Source of the DNA: Nocardioides lianchengensis
GTDB taxonomy: Bacteria; Actinomycetota; Actinomycetes; Propionibacteriales; Nocardioidaceae
Direction: 5' to 3'
Length of the DNA stretch: 64,000 nucleotides
Assembly: GCF_900101465.1 (NCBI RefSeq)
Contig: NZ_FMZM01000016.1
Location: 1-64,000 of the forward strand
Shown here: positions 55,886 to 64,000 of the stretch, piece after piece
How positions within the stretch are numbered: the stretch's first letter is position 1
How the letters are laid out: the number at the start of each line of letters is the position of its first letter
Program-made: the position numbers and the translations under genes
The notes under the pieces: generated by a model
What the model was told of the DNA's origin: nothing
Databases searched by the model: none
The model's input: the letters and a program-made list of their open reading frames with translations, nothing else

Positions 55886-56632
55886 ATGACCTCTCGTCGT
55901 ACCGCCGTCGTGACCGGGGCCAGCAGCGGGATCGGGGCGGCCACCGCGCGTGCCCTGGCCGCCCAGGGCTTCCACGTCTACTGCGCCGCCCGCCGCGAGG
56001 ACCGGGTGACCGGGCTGGCCGCCGAGATCGGGGGGACGCCGGTCGTGTGCGACGTGACGTCCGAGGAGTCGGTCGCCGCGCTCGCCGCGACCGTCGGCGA
56101 CCGCCTCGACGTCCTGGTCAACAACGCCGGCGGCGCGTTCGGCGGGTCGCCGGTGGCGGCGGCCGACAGCGACGAGTGGCGCCGGATGTACGAGGTCAAC
56201 GTGATCGGGCTGATGCAGGTCACCCGGGCGTTGCTGCCCGCCCTGCTCGCCAGCGGCGCCGGCGCGATCCTGAACGTCGGCTCCACCGCCGGCCGGATCG
56301 CCTACGAGGGCGGCGCCGGCTACACCGCGGCCAAGCACGGCACCCAGGTCGTCACCGAGACCCTGCGCCTGGAGCTGTGGGACCAGCCGGTGCGGGTCAT
56401 GGAGATCGCGCCGGGGATGGTGAGGACCGACGAGTTCGCCCTGGTCCGGTTCGAGGGTGACCAGGAGAAGGCCGACGCGGTGTACGCCGGCGTCGCCGAG
56501 CCGCTCACCGCCGAGGACGTCGCCGACGCGATCTCCTGGATGGTGACCCGCCCCCCGCACGTGAACATCGACGAGCTCGTGCTCCGTCCCCGCGCCCAGG
56601 CCGCCCAGCACAAGGTGCACCGGGTCCTCTGA
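55886..56632 (+). CDS. Short-chain dehydrogenase (YdfG-like SDR)
   Basis: The protein has 248 aa from ATG at 55886. TGASSGIGAATARAL (about 10), LVNNAGGAFG (about 79), Ser in LNVGSTAGR (about 130), catalytic YTAAKHGTQ (about 146) and the RPPHVNIDELVLRPRAQA C-terminus place it with YdfG-type 3-hydroxy acid dehydrogenases. It ends close to an inverted repeat that reaches into the convergent PAP2 gene. Confidence 0.93.
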   Translation: MTSRRTAVVTGASSGIGAATARALAAQGFHVYCAARREDRVTGLAAEIGGTPVVCDVTSEESVAALAATVGDRLDVLVNNAGGAFGGSPVAAADSDEWRRMYEVNVIGLMQVTRALLPALLASGAGAILNVGSTAGRIAYEGGAGYTAAKHGTQVVTETLRLELWDQPVRVMEIAPGMVRTDEFALVRFEGDQEKADAVYAGVAEPLTAEDVADAISWMVTRPPHVNIDELVLRPRAQAAQHKVHRVL

Positions 56633-56639
56633 GCGGCCG

Positions 56640-56704
56640 GGAAAGTCCGTCACGAGTTGGTATGTCAAGAGCCCTCTTAGGTGCCAGAGCGTGACGGACT
56701 TTCC
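56640..56704. repeat. 15-bp perfect inverted repeat spanning SDR and PAP2 3' ends
   Basis: GGAAAGTCCGTCACG (56640-56654) and CGTGACGGACTTTCC (56690-56704) are perfect inverted arms around a 35-nt spacer with its own AAGAG/CTCTT hairpin. The right arm lies in the last codons of PAP2 and encodes part of its C-terminus. It may act as a bidirectional terminator or be a dispersed repeat. Confidence 0.75.
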
Positions 56705-57438
56705 TCGGCGGGGCACCTGACCCGGGCCATCAGGGCGAGCGCGCCGAGCGCGATCGCCGTACCTGCGGCGGCGTCGAGCCAGTAGTGGTTGGCGGTCACC
56801 ACGACGACCAGCAGGGTGACGAGCGGGTGCAGCACCCACAGCCAGCGCAGGCGGGACCGCCCGGTGCGCACCAGGACGACGGCCAGCAGCACGGCCCAGC
56901 CGACGTGCAGGCTGGGCATGGCGGCGTACTCGTTGGCGAGCTCGGAGACCGGGGAGCCGCCGTACGCGCTGTTGCCGCCGACCGCTCCGGTGTCGACCAT
57001 GCCGAGGCCGGCGAGCAGTCGGGGCGGCGTCATCGGGACCCAGATGTGCACGAGCATCGCGACGGCGGTCGCGAGCACCAGCGAACGGCGGGCCCAGCGG
57101 TAGCCCGGTCGGTGGCGCGCGTAGAGCCAGACCAGGACGCCGACGGTGATCGGGAAGTGCAGCAGGTAGTAGCGGTCGGCCAGGCCGACGAGGTGCGGGA
57201 CGCCGAGCGCCCACTGCTGGAGCGCCTCCTCGGCCGGCAGCCGGAGCGCACCCTCGGCGTCGAGCAGCGAGCGGGCGTGGTCGTCGGCGGTGTGCAGGCG
57301 GCCCTTCGCGACGAGGCGGCCGAGGTTGTAGAGGCCGAAGAGGGCCAGGACCAGGACCGTCTCCGCGACCGCGGGCAGCAGGGCCGAGCGGATCCCTCGC
57401 CCCGGGGCCGCCACCGGTCGCATCGGGACGTTGAGCAC
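56677..57438 (-). CDS. PAP2-superfamily membrane phosphatase/phosphotransferase
   Basis: The protein has 253 aa with six membrane helices. Active-site motifs are MPSLHVGW (about 173, second conserved block) and TANHYWLDAAAG (about 217, His and Asp of the third block); PMTPPRLL (about 136) is the inositol-phosphorylceramide-synthase-like signature. It acts on a lipid phosphate or transfers a phospho-head group. Divergent from a TetR regulator with a 21-bp operator between them. The last residues come from a repeat arm. Confidence 0.92.
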   Translation of the reverse strand: MLNVPMRPVAAPGRGIRSALLPAVAETVLVLALFGLYNLGRLVAKGRLHTADDHARSLLDAEGALRLPAEEALQQWALGVPHLVGLADRYYLLHFPITVGVLVWLYARHRPGYRWARRSLVLATAVAMLVHIWVPMTPPRLLAGLGMVDTGAVGGNSAYGGSPVSELANEYAAMPSLHVGWAVLLAVVLVRTGRSRLRWLWVLHPLVTLLVVVVTANHYWLDAAAGTAIALGALALMARVRCPAEESPSRSGT

Positions 57439-57441
57439 GGC

Positions 57442-57462
57442 ACTTATACTACATGTGTAAGT
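57442..57462. promoter_or_regulatory. Candidate TetR operator in PAP2/tetR divergent promoter
   Basis: ACTTATAC, 5 nt and GTGTAAGT form 8-bp arms with one mismatch. It is an AT-rich patch in otherwise GC-rich DNA, directly between divergent starts at 57438 and 57490. Confidence 0.65.
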
Positions 57463-57489
57463 TATTATCGCTCATGGGGGCGTGAGAGG

Positions 57490-58041
57490 GTGAGGCCCGT
57501 GGGGACCCCGAGCACCGACGCGCGCGTGACCCGCAGCCGGGCCGCCCTGGTCGAGGCCGTCGAGGACGTCCTCGACGAGGGCCTCTGGGGCGAGCTGACG
57601 ATCCGGGGCCTGTGCACCCGGGCCGGGATCAGCCGGCCGACCTTCTACCAGCACTTCTCCTCCCCGGAGGACCTGCTCGGCGCGACCATCCGGCACCGGC
57701 TCGACCAGGCCCGCGCGGGGGTGTGCAGCACCGCCGACGTGCCCGAGGTGCTCGCGGCCGCGCTGGCCCGGCTCGACGGCGAGCGGCAGGAGTACGCCTG
57801 CCTCGCCGCGCACCCGACCGTCTACGCCCAGGTCCAGGCCGCCTTCCAGGACTGGCTCGAAGGCCGGCTGCAGGAGCGCTACCCCGACGCCGGCGAGGTC
57901 GCCGTCTCGTACGTCGTGGGCGGAGTCGCCCGGGTGACGGGTCAGTGGCTCGCCGCCGAGTCCGGCCGCCCCTCCCCCGAGGACCTGGCCCACACCCTCT
58001 GGATCCTCAACCGCACCGTGCTCGAGATGACAGACTGCTGA
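57490..58041 (+). CDS. TetR-family transcriptional regulator
   Basis: The protein has 183 aa from GTG at 57490 (GTG at 57499 is an alternative with a better ribosome site). The N-terminal helix-turn-helix includes ELTIRGLCTRAGISRPTFYQHFSSPEDLLG (about 35-64). The C-terminal ligand domain is typical in length but not recognisable. The adjacent operator and divergent PAP2 gene suggest control of PAP2 and itself. The racemase-family gene starts 2 nt after its stop, so it may be in the same transcript. Confidence 0.92.
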   Translation: MRPVGTPSTDARVTRSRAALVEAVEDVLDEGLWGELTIRGLCTRAGISRPTFYQHFSSPEDLLGATIRHRLDQARAGVCSTADVPEVLAAALARLDGERQEYACLAAHPTVYAQVQAAFQDWLEGRLQERYPDAGEVAVSYVVGGVARVTGQWLAAESGRPSPEDLAHTLWILNRTVLEMTDC

Positions 58042-58043
58042 CC

Positions 58044-58739
58044 GTGCAGACCATCGGACTCGTGGGCGGGCTGAGCTGGGAGAGCTCGGCGGCCTACTAC
58101 GAAGCCCTCAACCGTGGCGTCGAGCAGCGGGTGAGCCCGCTGAGCTCGGCCCGGACGGTCCTCTCCTCCGTGGACTTCGCGGAGGTGACCGCCCTGCAGG
58201 AGGCCGAACGCTGGGACGACGTCGCCGCCCTGCTCACCGCCGCCGCCCAGGGGGTCGAGCGCGCCGGCGCCGACTTCCTGCTGCTGTGCACCACGACCTT
58301 CCACCTGGTCGCCGACCAGGTGGCCGAGGCGGTCGGGATCCCGCTGCTCCACCTCGCCGACGTGCTCGCCGACGCCGCCGACGAGGCGGGCGTCCGGTCG
58401 ATCGGCTTCGTCGGCACCACCTTCGCCATGTCACGACCGTTCTTCACCGACCGGCTGGCGGCCCGCGGGCTGACCGTGCACGTGCCGGACCCGGCCCGCC
58501 ACGACGAGGTCAACCGGATCATCTACGACGAGCTCGTCCACGGGCGGGTCGAGACCGCGTCGCGGCGCACCGCCGTCTCGGTGATCGAGGAGCTGTGGGA
58601 CGCCGGTGCCGGCGGGGTCGTGCTCGGCTGCACCGAGCTGGAGCTGCTCATCCGGCAGGCGGACGTCGACGTCCCCGTCTTCCCGGCGACCACCCTGCAC
58701 GTCGCGGCCGCCCTCGACCGGGCGCTGGGCGCGGACTAG
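58044..58739 (+). CDS. Aspartate/glutamate racemase-family protein
   Basis: The protein has 231 aa from GTG at 58044. IGLVGGLSWESSAAYYEALN (about 4) is the start typical of YgeA-like amino acid racemases. The first catalytic Cys is in LLLCTTTFHLVAD (CTTT instead of CNT, about 78) and the second in VVLGCTELELLI (about 190). PLP-independent racemisation of Asp, Glu or other amino acids is likely. It is 2 nt downstream of tetR. The stop overlaps that of the M4 peptidase as CTAG (58736-58739). Confidence 0.9.
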   Translation: MQTIGLVGGLSWESSAAYYEALNRGVEQRVSPLSSARTVLSSVDFAEVTALQEAERWDDVAALLTAAAQGVERAGADFLLLCTTTFHLVADQVAEAVGIPLLHLADVLADAADEAGVRSIGFVGTTFAMSRPFFTDRLAARGLTVHVPDPARHDEVNRIIYDELVHGRVETASRRTAVSVIEELWDAGAGGVVLGCTELELLIRQADVDVPVFPATTLHVAAALDRALGAD

Positions 58740-59983
58740 ACGTCCAGCAGGAGCTGGGCCAGGCGGCGCAGCTCGGGGGTGAGCCCCTGCTCCGGCACCC
58801 GTGCGGTGCCGCCGGGGAGGTCGAACTCGTAGACGAACATGTCGGGCCGCGGCGCGCCGCCGGGGACCGCCCCCAGGTCGACCCGGCCGAGCAGGTCGCG
58901 CACCTCGGCGCACCGCGCGTCGGACGAGTCCAGGTCGAGCCGGCCGGCGGCCGTCCGCCCCGTGAACCCGCCGGTACGACGGACCGCGGCGACCGGTCCC
59001 GAGGCCGTCACCCCGACCCCGGCCCAGGCCGCGCGGACCGCGTCGGCGTGCTCGCCCGCAGCGGCGACGGTGGCCGCCGCGAAGGAGGCGAAGTCGGCCC
59101 GCGGATCGACCCGGCCGCCGGTGAGCGCGTCGTACCAGATCCGGCCGGCGCCCTCCCAGGTGCGACCGCCGATCGCGGTCGCGGCCAGCTGGAAGGCCCG
59201 GTTGGGGATCCCGGAGTTCACGTGCACGCCGCCGTTGTCGTCGGTCGTCTCGACGTAGTCGTCGAGATGGCCCGGCTGGGGGTCCTGCCCGAGCAGCGGA
59301 TCGTCGTAGGCGGTGCCGGGGGCGGCCATGTCGCGCAGCCCCCGGGCGGCCACCCCCGGGAGGAAGAGCCCGACCCCGATCAGCCAGTCGGCCCGGTCGG
59401 CGGTCTGGTCGAGCAGCCGCTGGCGCAGGCAGGCGGCGAAGACGTCGGAGACCGACTCGTTGAGCGCCCCCGACTGGCCCTCGTAGACCAGGCCGGCCGT
59501 GTGCTCGGTGACCGCGTGGGCGAGCTCGTGGCCGAGCACGTCGACCGGCTTGGTGAACCGATCGAAGACCCGGCCGTCGCCGTCGCCGAAGACCAGCTGG
59601 CGGCCGTCCCAGAACGCGTTGGCGTAGCCCTCGCCGTAGTGGACGGTCAGCGAGACCGGCGCCCCCTCCCCGTCGTACGACGACCGCCCGTAGACCTCGG
59701 CGAAGAGCCCGAGCGCCGCCGCCACCCCGTCCGCCGCCTCGTCGACCGCCGCGTCGCCCGTGGCGGCCTGCCCGGCCGCGCGCACCGGGTCGCCCGGGAG
59801 CGCGGTGGCCCCGCCGGCGTCGTGCACCGTCCAGGGCGCTGCGCCGGCGTCCGCGGGGAACGGCGCGGCGGCCCGCAACGAGCGGATCCGCCCGTCCTCC
59901 ACCAGGGTCAGCCGGTAGGGCGCCGGGCCGACGGTGTCGGCGAGCCGGCGGAGTAGGTAGGGCGGCAGGAAGGAGCACCTCAT
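58736..59983 (-). CDS. Protealysin-like M4 metallopeptidase with fused emfourin-type C-terminal domain
   Basis: The protein has 415 aa from ATG at 59983; a GTG further out (60019) adds 12 residues, but MRCSFLPPYLLRRLA is the usual start of protealysin-like precursors. The short propeptide carries the PPY motif. The zinc site is HELAHAVTEH (about 152) with the third ligand Glu in ALNESVSD (about 176) and the active His in GGVHVNSGIPN. There is no signal peptide. The last 85 residues (58739-58993) read RRTGGFTGRTAAG, DMFVYEFDLPGGTARV and LTPELRRLAQLLLD, the pattern of emfourin, the inhibitor usually encoded as a separate neighbour gene. Confidence 0.9.
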   Translation of the reverse strand: MRCSFLPPYLLRRLADTVGPAPYRLTLVEDGRIRSLRAAAPFPADAGAAPWTVHDAGGATALPGDPVRAAGQAATGDAAVDEAADGVAAALGLFAEVYGRSSYDGEGAPVSLTVHYGEGYANAFWDGRQLVFGDGDGRVFDRFTKPVDVLGHELAHAVTEHTAGLVYEGQSGALNESVSDVFAACLRQRLLDQTADRADWLIGVGLFLPGVAARGLRDMAAPGTAYDDPLLGQDPQPGHLDDYVETTDDNGGVHVNSGIPNRAFQLAATAIGGRTWEGAGRIWYDALTGGRVDPRADFASFAAATVAAAGEHADAVRAAWAGVGVTASGPVAAVRRTGGFTGRTAAGRLDLDSSDARCAEVRDLLGRVDLGAVPGGAPRPDMFVYEFDLPGGTARVPEQGLTPELRRLAQLLLDV

Positions 59984-60032
59984 GCCCCCCACCCTCCGCT
60001 CGACCACCGACAGCGGCAAGGCCGTCGACGGC

Positions 60033-60968
60033 TCAGGACAGGAAGCGGACCCGCACCCAGCCGCTGCGGTTGCCGAGCCGGTCGGTGAACCGGACCCGCT
60101 CCAGGACCGACCGGTCCCAGCTGACGACCGTGCGGCCCAGGCGGTGGGCCCGACGGACCGTGCCGTTGCGCCGGGCGGTCTCGAACGAGGCGACGCCGGC
60201 CCCCACGTCGCGCGCCCGGGTCCGCAGCACCCAGCCGCCGCGGCGGTTGCTCCAGCGCGCGTGCGCCTTGGTCACCCAGGGCGGGCTGACGTCGTACCGG
60301 AGGACGTCGGAGACGGTGATCGGCGCGGTGGCGCCGGGGAAGCGCACGTAGATGCGCTGCGGCGTGCCGTCCGGGAGGTCGGCGAGCGTCCAGCGATAGG
60401 TGCAGCGCGCGTCGAGCCGGCGCCGCTGGGCGCCCCAGAACTCGGGGTTGCCCGCGATCTCGACCGCGGTGGTGCCGGCCGGCGTCGCGACCCGGATCGC
60501 GACGGTGCGGCGCCGGGTCCACAGGACACCCCCGGCCGCCTGCACGTACGGCGCGCCGGTGCAGGCGGTGCTCGGCGCCGGCGGAGCGGACGGGGTCCGC
60601 GGCGCGGCGGTGACGGTGACCGGCGAGGAGCTGGCGGTCGACACGCCCACCGAGTTCTCCGCGCGCACGGTGCAGACGACGACGGCACCGACGTCCGCGC
60701 TCCGCACGACGTACGACGCGCCCTCGCCGAGCGGGGTCGATCCGGTCCGCCAGGCGGTGGTCAGGGTCGGCTCGTCGAGCCAGGTCCCGGGTGAGCAGCG
60801 CAGCGTCCCGCCCGGTCGGGCCGGGCCGGTGATGGCGGGCGGGAGGACGTTCTCGGGCGGGTCGGTCTCCGGGTCGGCCTGCGCCGCGGGCGCGACGAGG
60901 AGGGCAGCGGCCACCAGGCCCGCCGCAGCCGCGCCGACCGCGCGGCGGATCCCCCCGAATCCGAACAC
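60033..60968 (-). CDS. Secreted protein with Ig-like N-terminal domain, unknown function
   Basis: The protein has 311 aa from GTG at 60968 (a GTG at 60992 would add eight). A signal peptide (about 1-30, ending AAQA) is followed by an Ig-like stretch with ITGPARPGGTLRCSPGTWLDEPTLTTAWR and VVVCTVRAENSVG, a common repeat in actinobacterial surface proteins. The C-terminal half has WTRRRTVAIRVATPAGTTAVEIAG and VSDVLRYDVSPPWV, several Arg and no catalytic motif. It is 49 nt upstream of the M4 peptidase on the same strand and may be co-transcribed. Confidence 0.82.
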   Translation of the reverse strand: MFGFGGIRRAVGAAAAGLVAAALLVAPAAQADPETDPPENVLPPAITGPARPGGTLRCSPGTWLDEPTLTTAWRTGSTPLGEGASYVVRSADVGAVVVCTVRAENSVGVSTASSSPVTVTAAPRTPSAPPAPSTACTGAPYVQAAGGVLWTRRRTVAIRVATPAGTTAVEIAGNPEFWGAQRRRLDARCTYRWTLADLPDGTPQRIYVRFPGATAPITVSDVLRYDVSPPWVTKAHARWSNRRGGWVLRTRARDVGAGVASFETARRNGTVRRAHRLGRTVVSWDRSVLERVRFTDRLGNRSGWVRVRFLS

Positions 60969-61011
60969 CGATCCAGGGTAAGCCGGGCGCACCGACCGCG
61001 AGGGCTGCTGT

Positions 61012-61482
61012 CTAGGCCGGGGCGCGGTCCGGCGGGAAGCCGCCGGTGGCGATCGGGCCCCACGACTCGACCGAGATCCGCAGCAGGGACTTGCCCTGGC
61101 GACGCATCGCCGCGCGGTAGTCGTCCCAGTCGGGGTGCTCGCCGGAGATGCAGCGGAAGTACTCGACCAGCCCGTCCTCGGCGGCCGGGTCCGGCATGTC
61201 GAGCACCTCGGCGGTGCCGTCGAGCTGCACCCAGGCGTCGTCCCACTCGTCGGAGAGGACCAGCACGGTGGCGGCCGGTCGGCGGCGCAGGTTGGTCACC
61301 TTGGCGCGGTCGGGGTACGTCGACACGACGACCCGCCCGTCGGCGTCGACCCCGCCGGTGACCGGCGAGACCTGCGGCGAGCCGTCCTGCTTGGTGGTCA
61401 CCAGCAGCATCCGGTGCCGGGGCCGGACGAACTCCAGCAGCTGGTCGCGGTCGACGCGGTCCTTCGTGGCGATCCGGGGCAT
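61012..61482 (-). CDS. PPOX-class (F420- or flavin-dependent) oxidoreductase
   Basis: The protein has 156 aa from ATG at 61482 (GGAGG just upstream; ATG at 61494 would add four residues). The split-barrel PNPOx fold has FVRPRHRMLLVTTKQDGSPQVSPVTGG, VVVSTYPDRAKVTNLRRRP and ISGEHPDWDDYRAAM. Actinobacterial members of this group use F420 to reduce varied substrates. The divergent gene starts at 61501, so the promoters must overlap the coding ends. Confidence 0.9.
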   Translation of the reverse strand: MPRIATKDRVDRDQLLEFVRPRHRMLLVTTKQDGSPQVSPVTGGVDADGRVVVSTYPDRAKVTNLRRRPAATVLVLSDEWDDAWVQLDGTAEVLDMPDPAAEDGLVEYFRCISGEHPDWDDYRAAMRRQGKSLLRISVESWGPIATGGFPPDRAPA

Positions 61483-61500
61483 GTCCTCCACCATAGGAGC

Positions 61501-62379
61501 GTGAAGGTGACGGTGGACCGGGACAGCGTGGCCATGGGCGACGACACGGAGTCGCACGAGCGCACGCTCGACGTCCCCGGCGAGACGACGCTGGGCGCCT
61601 TCCTGGCGCACCTCACGCCCGAGGTCTCCGTGGCCGGGTCGGCCACCTGGGTGGTGCGCCTCGGCGGCCGCGACGGCGAGTGGGTCGGCATGTACGACGG
61701 CCAGATGCGCGTGCTGCGCGAGGCCGAGCGGACGCTGACCGACCTCGGTGTGACCGGGATCCACTTCGACTACTGGGCCGGGGCGCCCGCCGAGCTGCTG
61801 CTGGAGTCGCTGGCGGCGGGCCGGCTGCCGGCGAAGGACGCGCTGCAGCGCGAGGGCTGGCGCCGCGGCTGGCAGGTCGAGGACGACCGGGCCCGCGCGA
61901 AGGCCGCGACCACCACCCGGCGGCTGCTCAGCGCGGAGGCGGTCGCGGCCGTGGCCGCGCTGGGCGGGCGGATCGAGGTGCACGCGCCGTCGTACTGCCG
62001 GCTGGTGGGGGCGGACGGCACGACGTACGTCGTCACCGCCGACCAGCACTGGTCGCGCGTCTCGACGGTCGACGAGGCCGGCGACCGGCAGGGGCTGGGC
62101 ACCTTCCGACCGCCGGGACCGCTCGCGGAGACCACCCTGGTCGCCCGCCTGGGCGCGACCTGGCGGGCGACCCGGGGGCTGGACCCGGTCGAGCCGCCAC
62201 GGCACCGCACCACCGTGAGCCGCTCCGGTGGGATCTGGCGCTGGACGTTCACCGACGGCGGGGTCGAGCACGAGGGCCGCTACTGGCCGGACGGGACGCT
62301 GGCGGCGGCCTTCGCGCCGTACGCGCGGCTCGAGGTGCCGGAGATCACGGCGCTGTTCACCGTCGGCGACGCTCGCTGA
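61501..62379 (+). CDS. Actinobacterial protein of unknown function
   Basis: The protein has 292 aa from GTG at 61501. The first 95 residues ([23 protein letters not shown] through [12 protein letters not shown]) resemble a conserved actinobacterial domain of unknown function with a beta-grasp-like pattern. The rest has a charged helical part ([20 protein letters not shown]) and a beta-rich C-terminus with several Trp ([21 protein letters not shown]). No signal or membrane segment. Divergent from the PPOX gene; followed by a 7-bp hairpin before typA. Confidence 0.82.
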   Translation: MKVTVDRDSVAMGDDTESHERTLDVPGETTLGAFLAHLTPEVSVAGSATWVVRLGGRDGEWVGMYDGQMRVLREAERTLTDLGVTGIHFDYWAGAPAELLLESLAAGRLPAKDALQREGWRRGWQVEDDRARAKAATTTRRLLSAEAVAAVAALGGRIEVHAPSYCRLVGADGTTYVVTADQHWSRVSTVDEAGDRQGLGTFRPPGPLAETTLVARLGATWRATRGLDPVEPPRHRTTVSRSGGIWRWTFTDGGVEHEGRYWPDGTLAAAFAPYARLEVPEITALFTVGDAR

Positions 62380-62381
62380 AT

Positions 62382-62402
62382 CGGCGGGAGCGACCCCCGC
62401 CG
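62382..62402 (+). terminator. Hairpin after the unknown gene, before typA
   Basis: CGGCGGG and CCCGCCG form a perfect 7-bp stem with a 7-nt loop 3 nt after the stop at 62379. A TAGACT -10-like hexamer (62404-62409) follows and may drive typA. Confidence 0.5.
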
Positions 62403-62462
62403 GTAGACTCGACGAGGCCCGTTCGGGTCCTCGTACCCCACCGGAAGTGACGTCGTACCGCC

Positions 62463-64000
62463 ATGTCTGGAAACACCCAGCGCACTGACCTCCGCAACGT
62501 CGCCATCGTCGCGCACGTCGACCACGGCAAGACCACCCTCGTCGACGCGATGCTGCGCCAGGCCGGCGCGTTCACCGCGCACCAGGCCGAGAGCGTCGCC
62601 GAGCGCGTGATGGACTCCGGTGACCTCGAGCGCGAGAAGGGCATCACGATCCTCGCGAAGAACACCGCGGTCCACTACGAGGGCCCCGCCGGCGGCGGCC
62701 AGCCGATGGTCATCAACATCATCGACACCCCCGGCCACGCCGACTTCGGTGGCGAGGTCGAGCGCGGCCTGTCCATGGTCGACGGCATCGTCCTCCTGGT
62801 CGACGCGTCCGAGGGACCGCTCCCCCAGACCCGCTTCGTGCTGCGCAAGGCGCTCAACGCCGACATGCCGGTGATCCTGGTCGTCAACAAGACCGACCGC
62901 GGCGACGCCCGGATCTCCGAGGTCGTCGACGAGACCTACGAGCTGTTCATGGACCTGCTCGACGAGTCGCACAGCCAGGACGCGCTCGACTTCCCGGTCG
63001 TCTACGCCTCGGGTCGCGCCGGCATCGCCAGCCTGACCGCGCCCGAGAACGGCACCATGCCGGAGGGCAGCGACCTCGAGCCGCTGTTCAAGACGATCCT
63101 CGAGACGATCCCCGCGCCGACGTACGACGAGGGCGCGCCGCTGCAGGCCCACGTCACCAACCTCGACTCCTCGCCGTTCCTCGGTCGCCTGGCGCTGCTG
63201 CGCATCAAGCAGGGCAACCTGAAGAAGGGCCAGACGGTCGCCTGGATCCGCCGCGACGGCGAGGTCAAGAACGTCCGGATCACCGAGCTCCTCGTCACCG
63301 AGGGACTCGAGCGCAAGCCCGGCGAGTCGGCCGGCCCCGGCGACATCGTCGCCATCGCCGGCATCCCCGACATCACCATCGGCGAGACCCTCGCCGACGT
63401 CGAGAACCCGGTCGCGCTGCCGCTCATCCACGTCGACGAGCCGGCCATCTCCATGACCATCGGCACCAACACCTCGCCGCTGGTCGGCAAGGTCAAGGGC
63501 GGCAAGGTCACGGCCCGCCTGGTCAAGGACCGCCTCGACAGCGAGCTGATCGGCAACGTCTCGCTGCGCATCCTCCCGACCGAGCGCCCCGACGCCTGGG
63601 AGGTGCAGGGCCGCGGCGAGCTGGCGCTGGCCATCCTGGTCGAGCAGATGCGCCGCGAGGGCTTCGAGCTGACCGTCGGCAAGCCGCAGGTGGTCACCAA
63701 GGAGGTGAACGGCAAGGTCCACGAGCCGTTCGAGCGCCTGACCATCGACGCCCCCGAGGAGTACCTCGGCACCATCACCGAGCTGCTCGCCTCCCGCAAG
63801 GGCCGCATGGAGCAGATGACCAACCACGGCACCGGCTGGGTGCGCATGGAGTTCCTGGTCCCCGCCCGCGGCCTGATCGGCTTCCGCACCCAGTTCCTCA
63901 CCGACACCCGCGGCACCGGCATCGCGCACGGCATCTCCGAGGGCTACGAGCCGTGGGCCGGCGAGATCCGCTCGCGGACCAACGGCTCCCTGGTCGCGGA
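62463..64000 (+). CDS. typA: Ribosome-associated GTPase TypA/BipA (partial, 3' end outside window)
   Basis: The first 512 codons are present from ATG at 62463. The GTPase domain has G1 AHVDHGKTT (about 17), switch G2 REKGITI (about 60), G3 [13 protein letters not shown] (about 83) and G4 NKTD (about 142). Translation-factor domains II and III follow ([52 protein letters not shown]) and the BipA C-terminal region begins ([26 protein letters not shown]). It acts on the ribosome under stress and cold. The leader has a hairpin (62412-62433). Confidence 0.96.
   Translation, partial: MSGNTQRTDLRNVAIVAHVDHGKTTLVDAMLRQAGAFTAHQAESVAERVMDSGDLEREKGITILAKNTAVHYEGPAGGGQPMVINIIDTPGHADFGGEVERGLSMVDGIVLLVDASEGPLPQTRFVLRKALNADMPVILVVNKTDRGDARISEVVDETYELFMDLLDESHSQDALDFPVVYASGRAGIASLTAPENGTMPEGSDLEPLFKTILETIPAPTYDEGAPLQAHVTNLDSSPFLGRLALLRIKQGNLKKGQTVAWIRRDGEVKNVRITELLVTEGLERKPGESAGPGDIVAIAGIPDITIGETLADVENPVALPLIHVDEPAISMTIGTNTSPLVGKVKGGKVTARLVKDRLDSELIGNVSLRILPTERPDAWEVQGRGELALAILVEQMRREGFELTVGKPQVVTKEVNGKVHEPFERLTIDAPEEYLGTITELLASRKGRMEQMTNHGTGWVRMEFLVPARGLIGFRTQFLTDTRGTGIAHGISEGYEPWAGEIRSRTNGSLVA

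Overview
The window is high-GC DNA with many GTG starts, overlapping ATGA/GTGA gene junctions and few long intergenic gaps. Mycothiol synthesis (mshA), carD, an SenX3/RegX3-type phosphate two-component system, the non-mevalonate genes ispD/ispF, an Eis-like acetyltransferase and a PPOX-type oxidoreductase all point to an actinomycete. Gene content and dispersed repeats fit Nocardioides or a close relative; this is inference from sequence reading, not a database match. No prophage, IS element, CRISPR array or biosynthetic megacluster was seen.

Layout. 1-4.5 kb: two tandem secreted purple-acid-phosphatase-like enzymes, the first cut by the window edge. 4.8-8 kb: HxlR regulator, hotdog thioesterase, ung, YdcF-type membrane protein, extradiol dioxygenase. 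8.3-15.3 kb: a GMC oxidoreductase / aldehyde dehydrogenase / aldo-keto reductase operon, pdxY, tRNA-Thr and two coupled short-chain dehydrogenases. 15.6-19 kb: soxR overlapping a GH13 glycosidase, then an LLM flavin oxidoreductase. 19-23.7 kb: a kinase-like DUF4032 protein, a third secreted phosphatase, small genes. 23.7-32.6 kb: one tightly packed branched-chain-type ABC import operon (two paralogous binding lipoproteins, a fused LivH-LivM permease, two ATPases) that continues without a break into two genes of unknown function, a wall/membrane-anchored secreted protein and a membrane protein with a Cys/His tail. 32.7-46.7 kb: the actinobacterial core neighbourhood rlmB-cysS-ispF-ispD-carD, rearranged, with a C39 peptidase, a membrane-anchored molybdopterin oxidoreductase, an orphan nirD and a CbiX-like chelatase inserted. 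46-55.4 kb: gpmA, phoU, senX3, regX3, then ybjN and mshA, the same set that is contiguous in mycobacteria. 55.4-64 kb: short-chain dehydrogenase, PAP2 phosphatase/TetR pair, Asp/Glu racemase family gene, an M4 metallopeptidase that appears to carry its own emfourin-type inhibitor domain, a PPOX oxidoreductase and the start of typA.

Regulation and how the parts connect. Four sites matching or nearly matching the KstR operator pattern TnnAACnnGTTnnA sit in front of the GMC/aldehyde dehydrogenase operon, the SDR pair and both ABC binding proteins, suggesting one lipid- or steroid-type catabolic regulon that joins import with alcohol/aldehyde/ketone oxidation. A PHO-box-like direct repeat lies between phoU and senX3, and three secreted phosphatases are in the same window. 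SoxR, HxlR and TetR genes each have an adjacent inverted repeat.

Non-coding structure. Compound palindromic elements occur between convergent genes at 17.9 and 46.8 kb, a 44-nt dispersed repeat family occurs at 15.3, 34.9 and 49.5 kb, and strong hairpins follow pdxY, carD and regX3.
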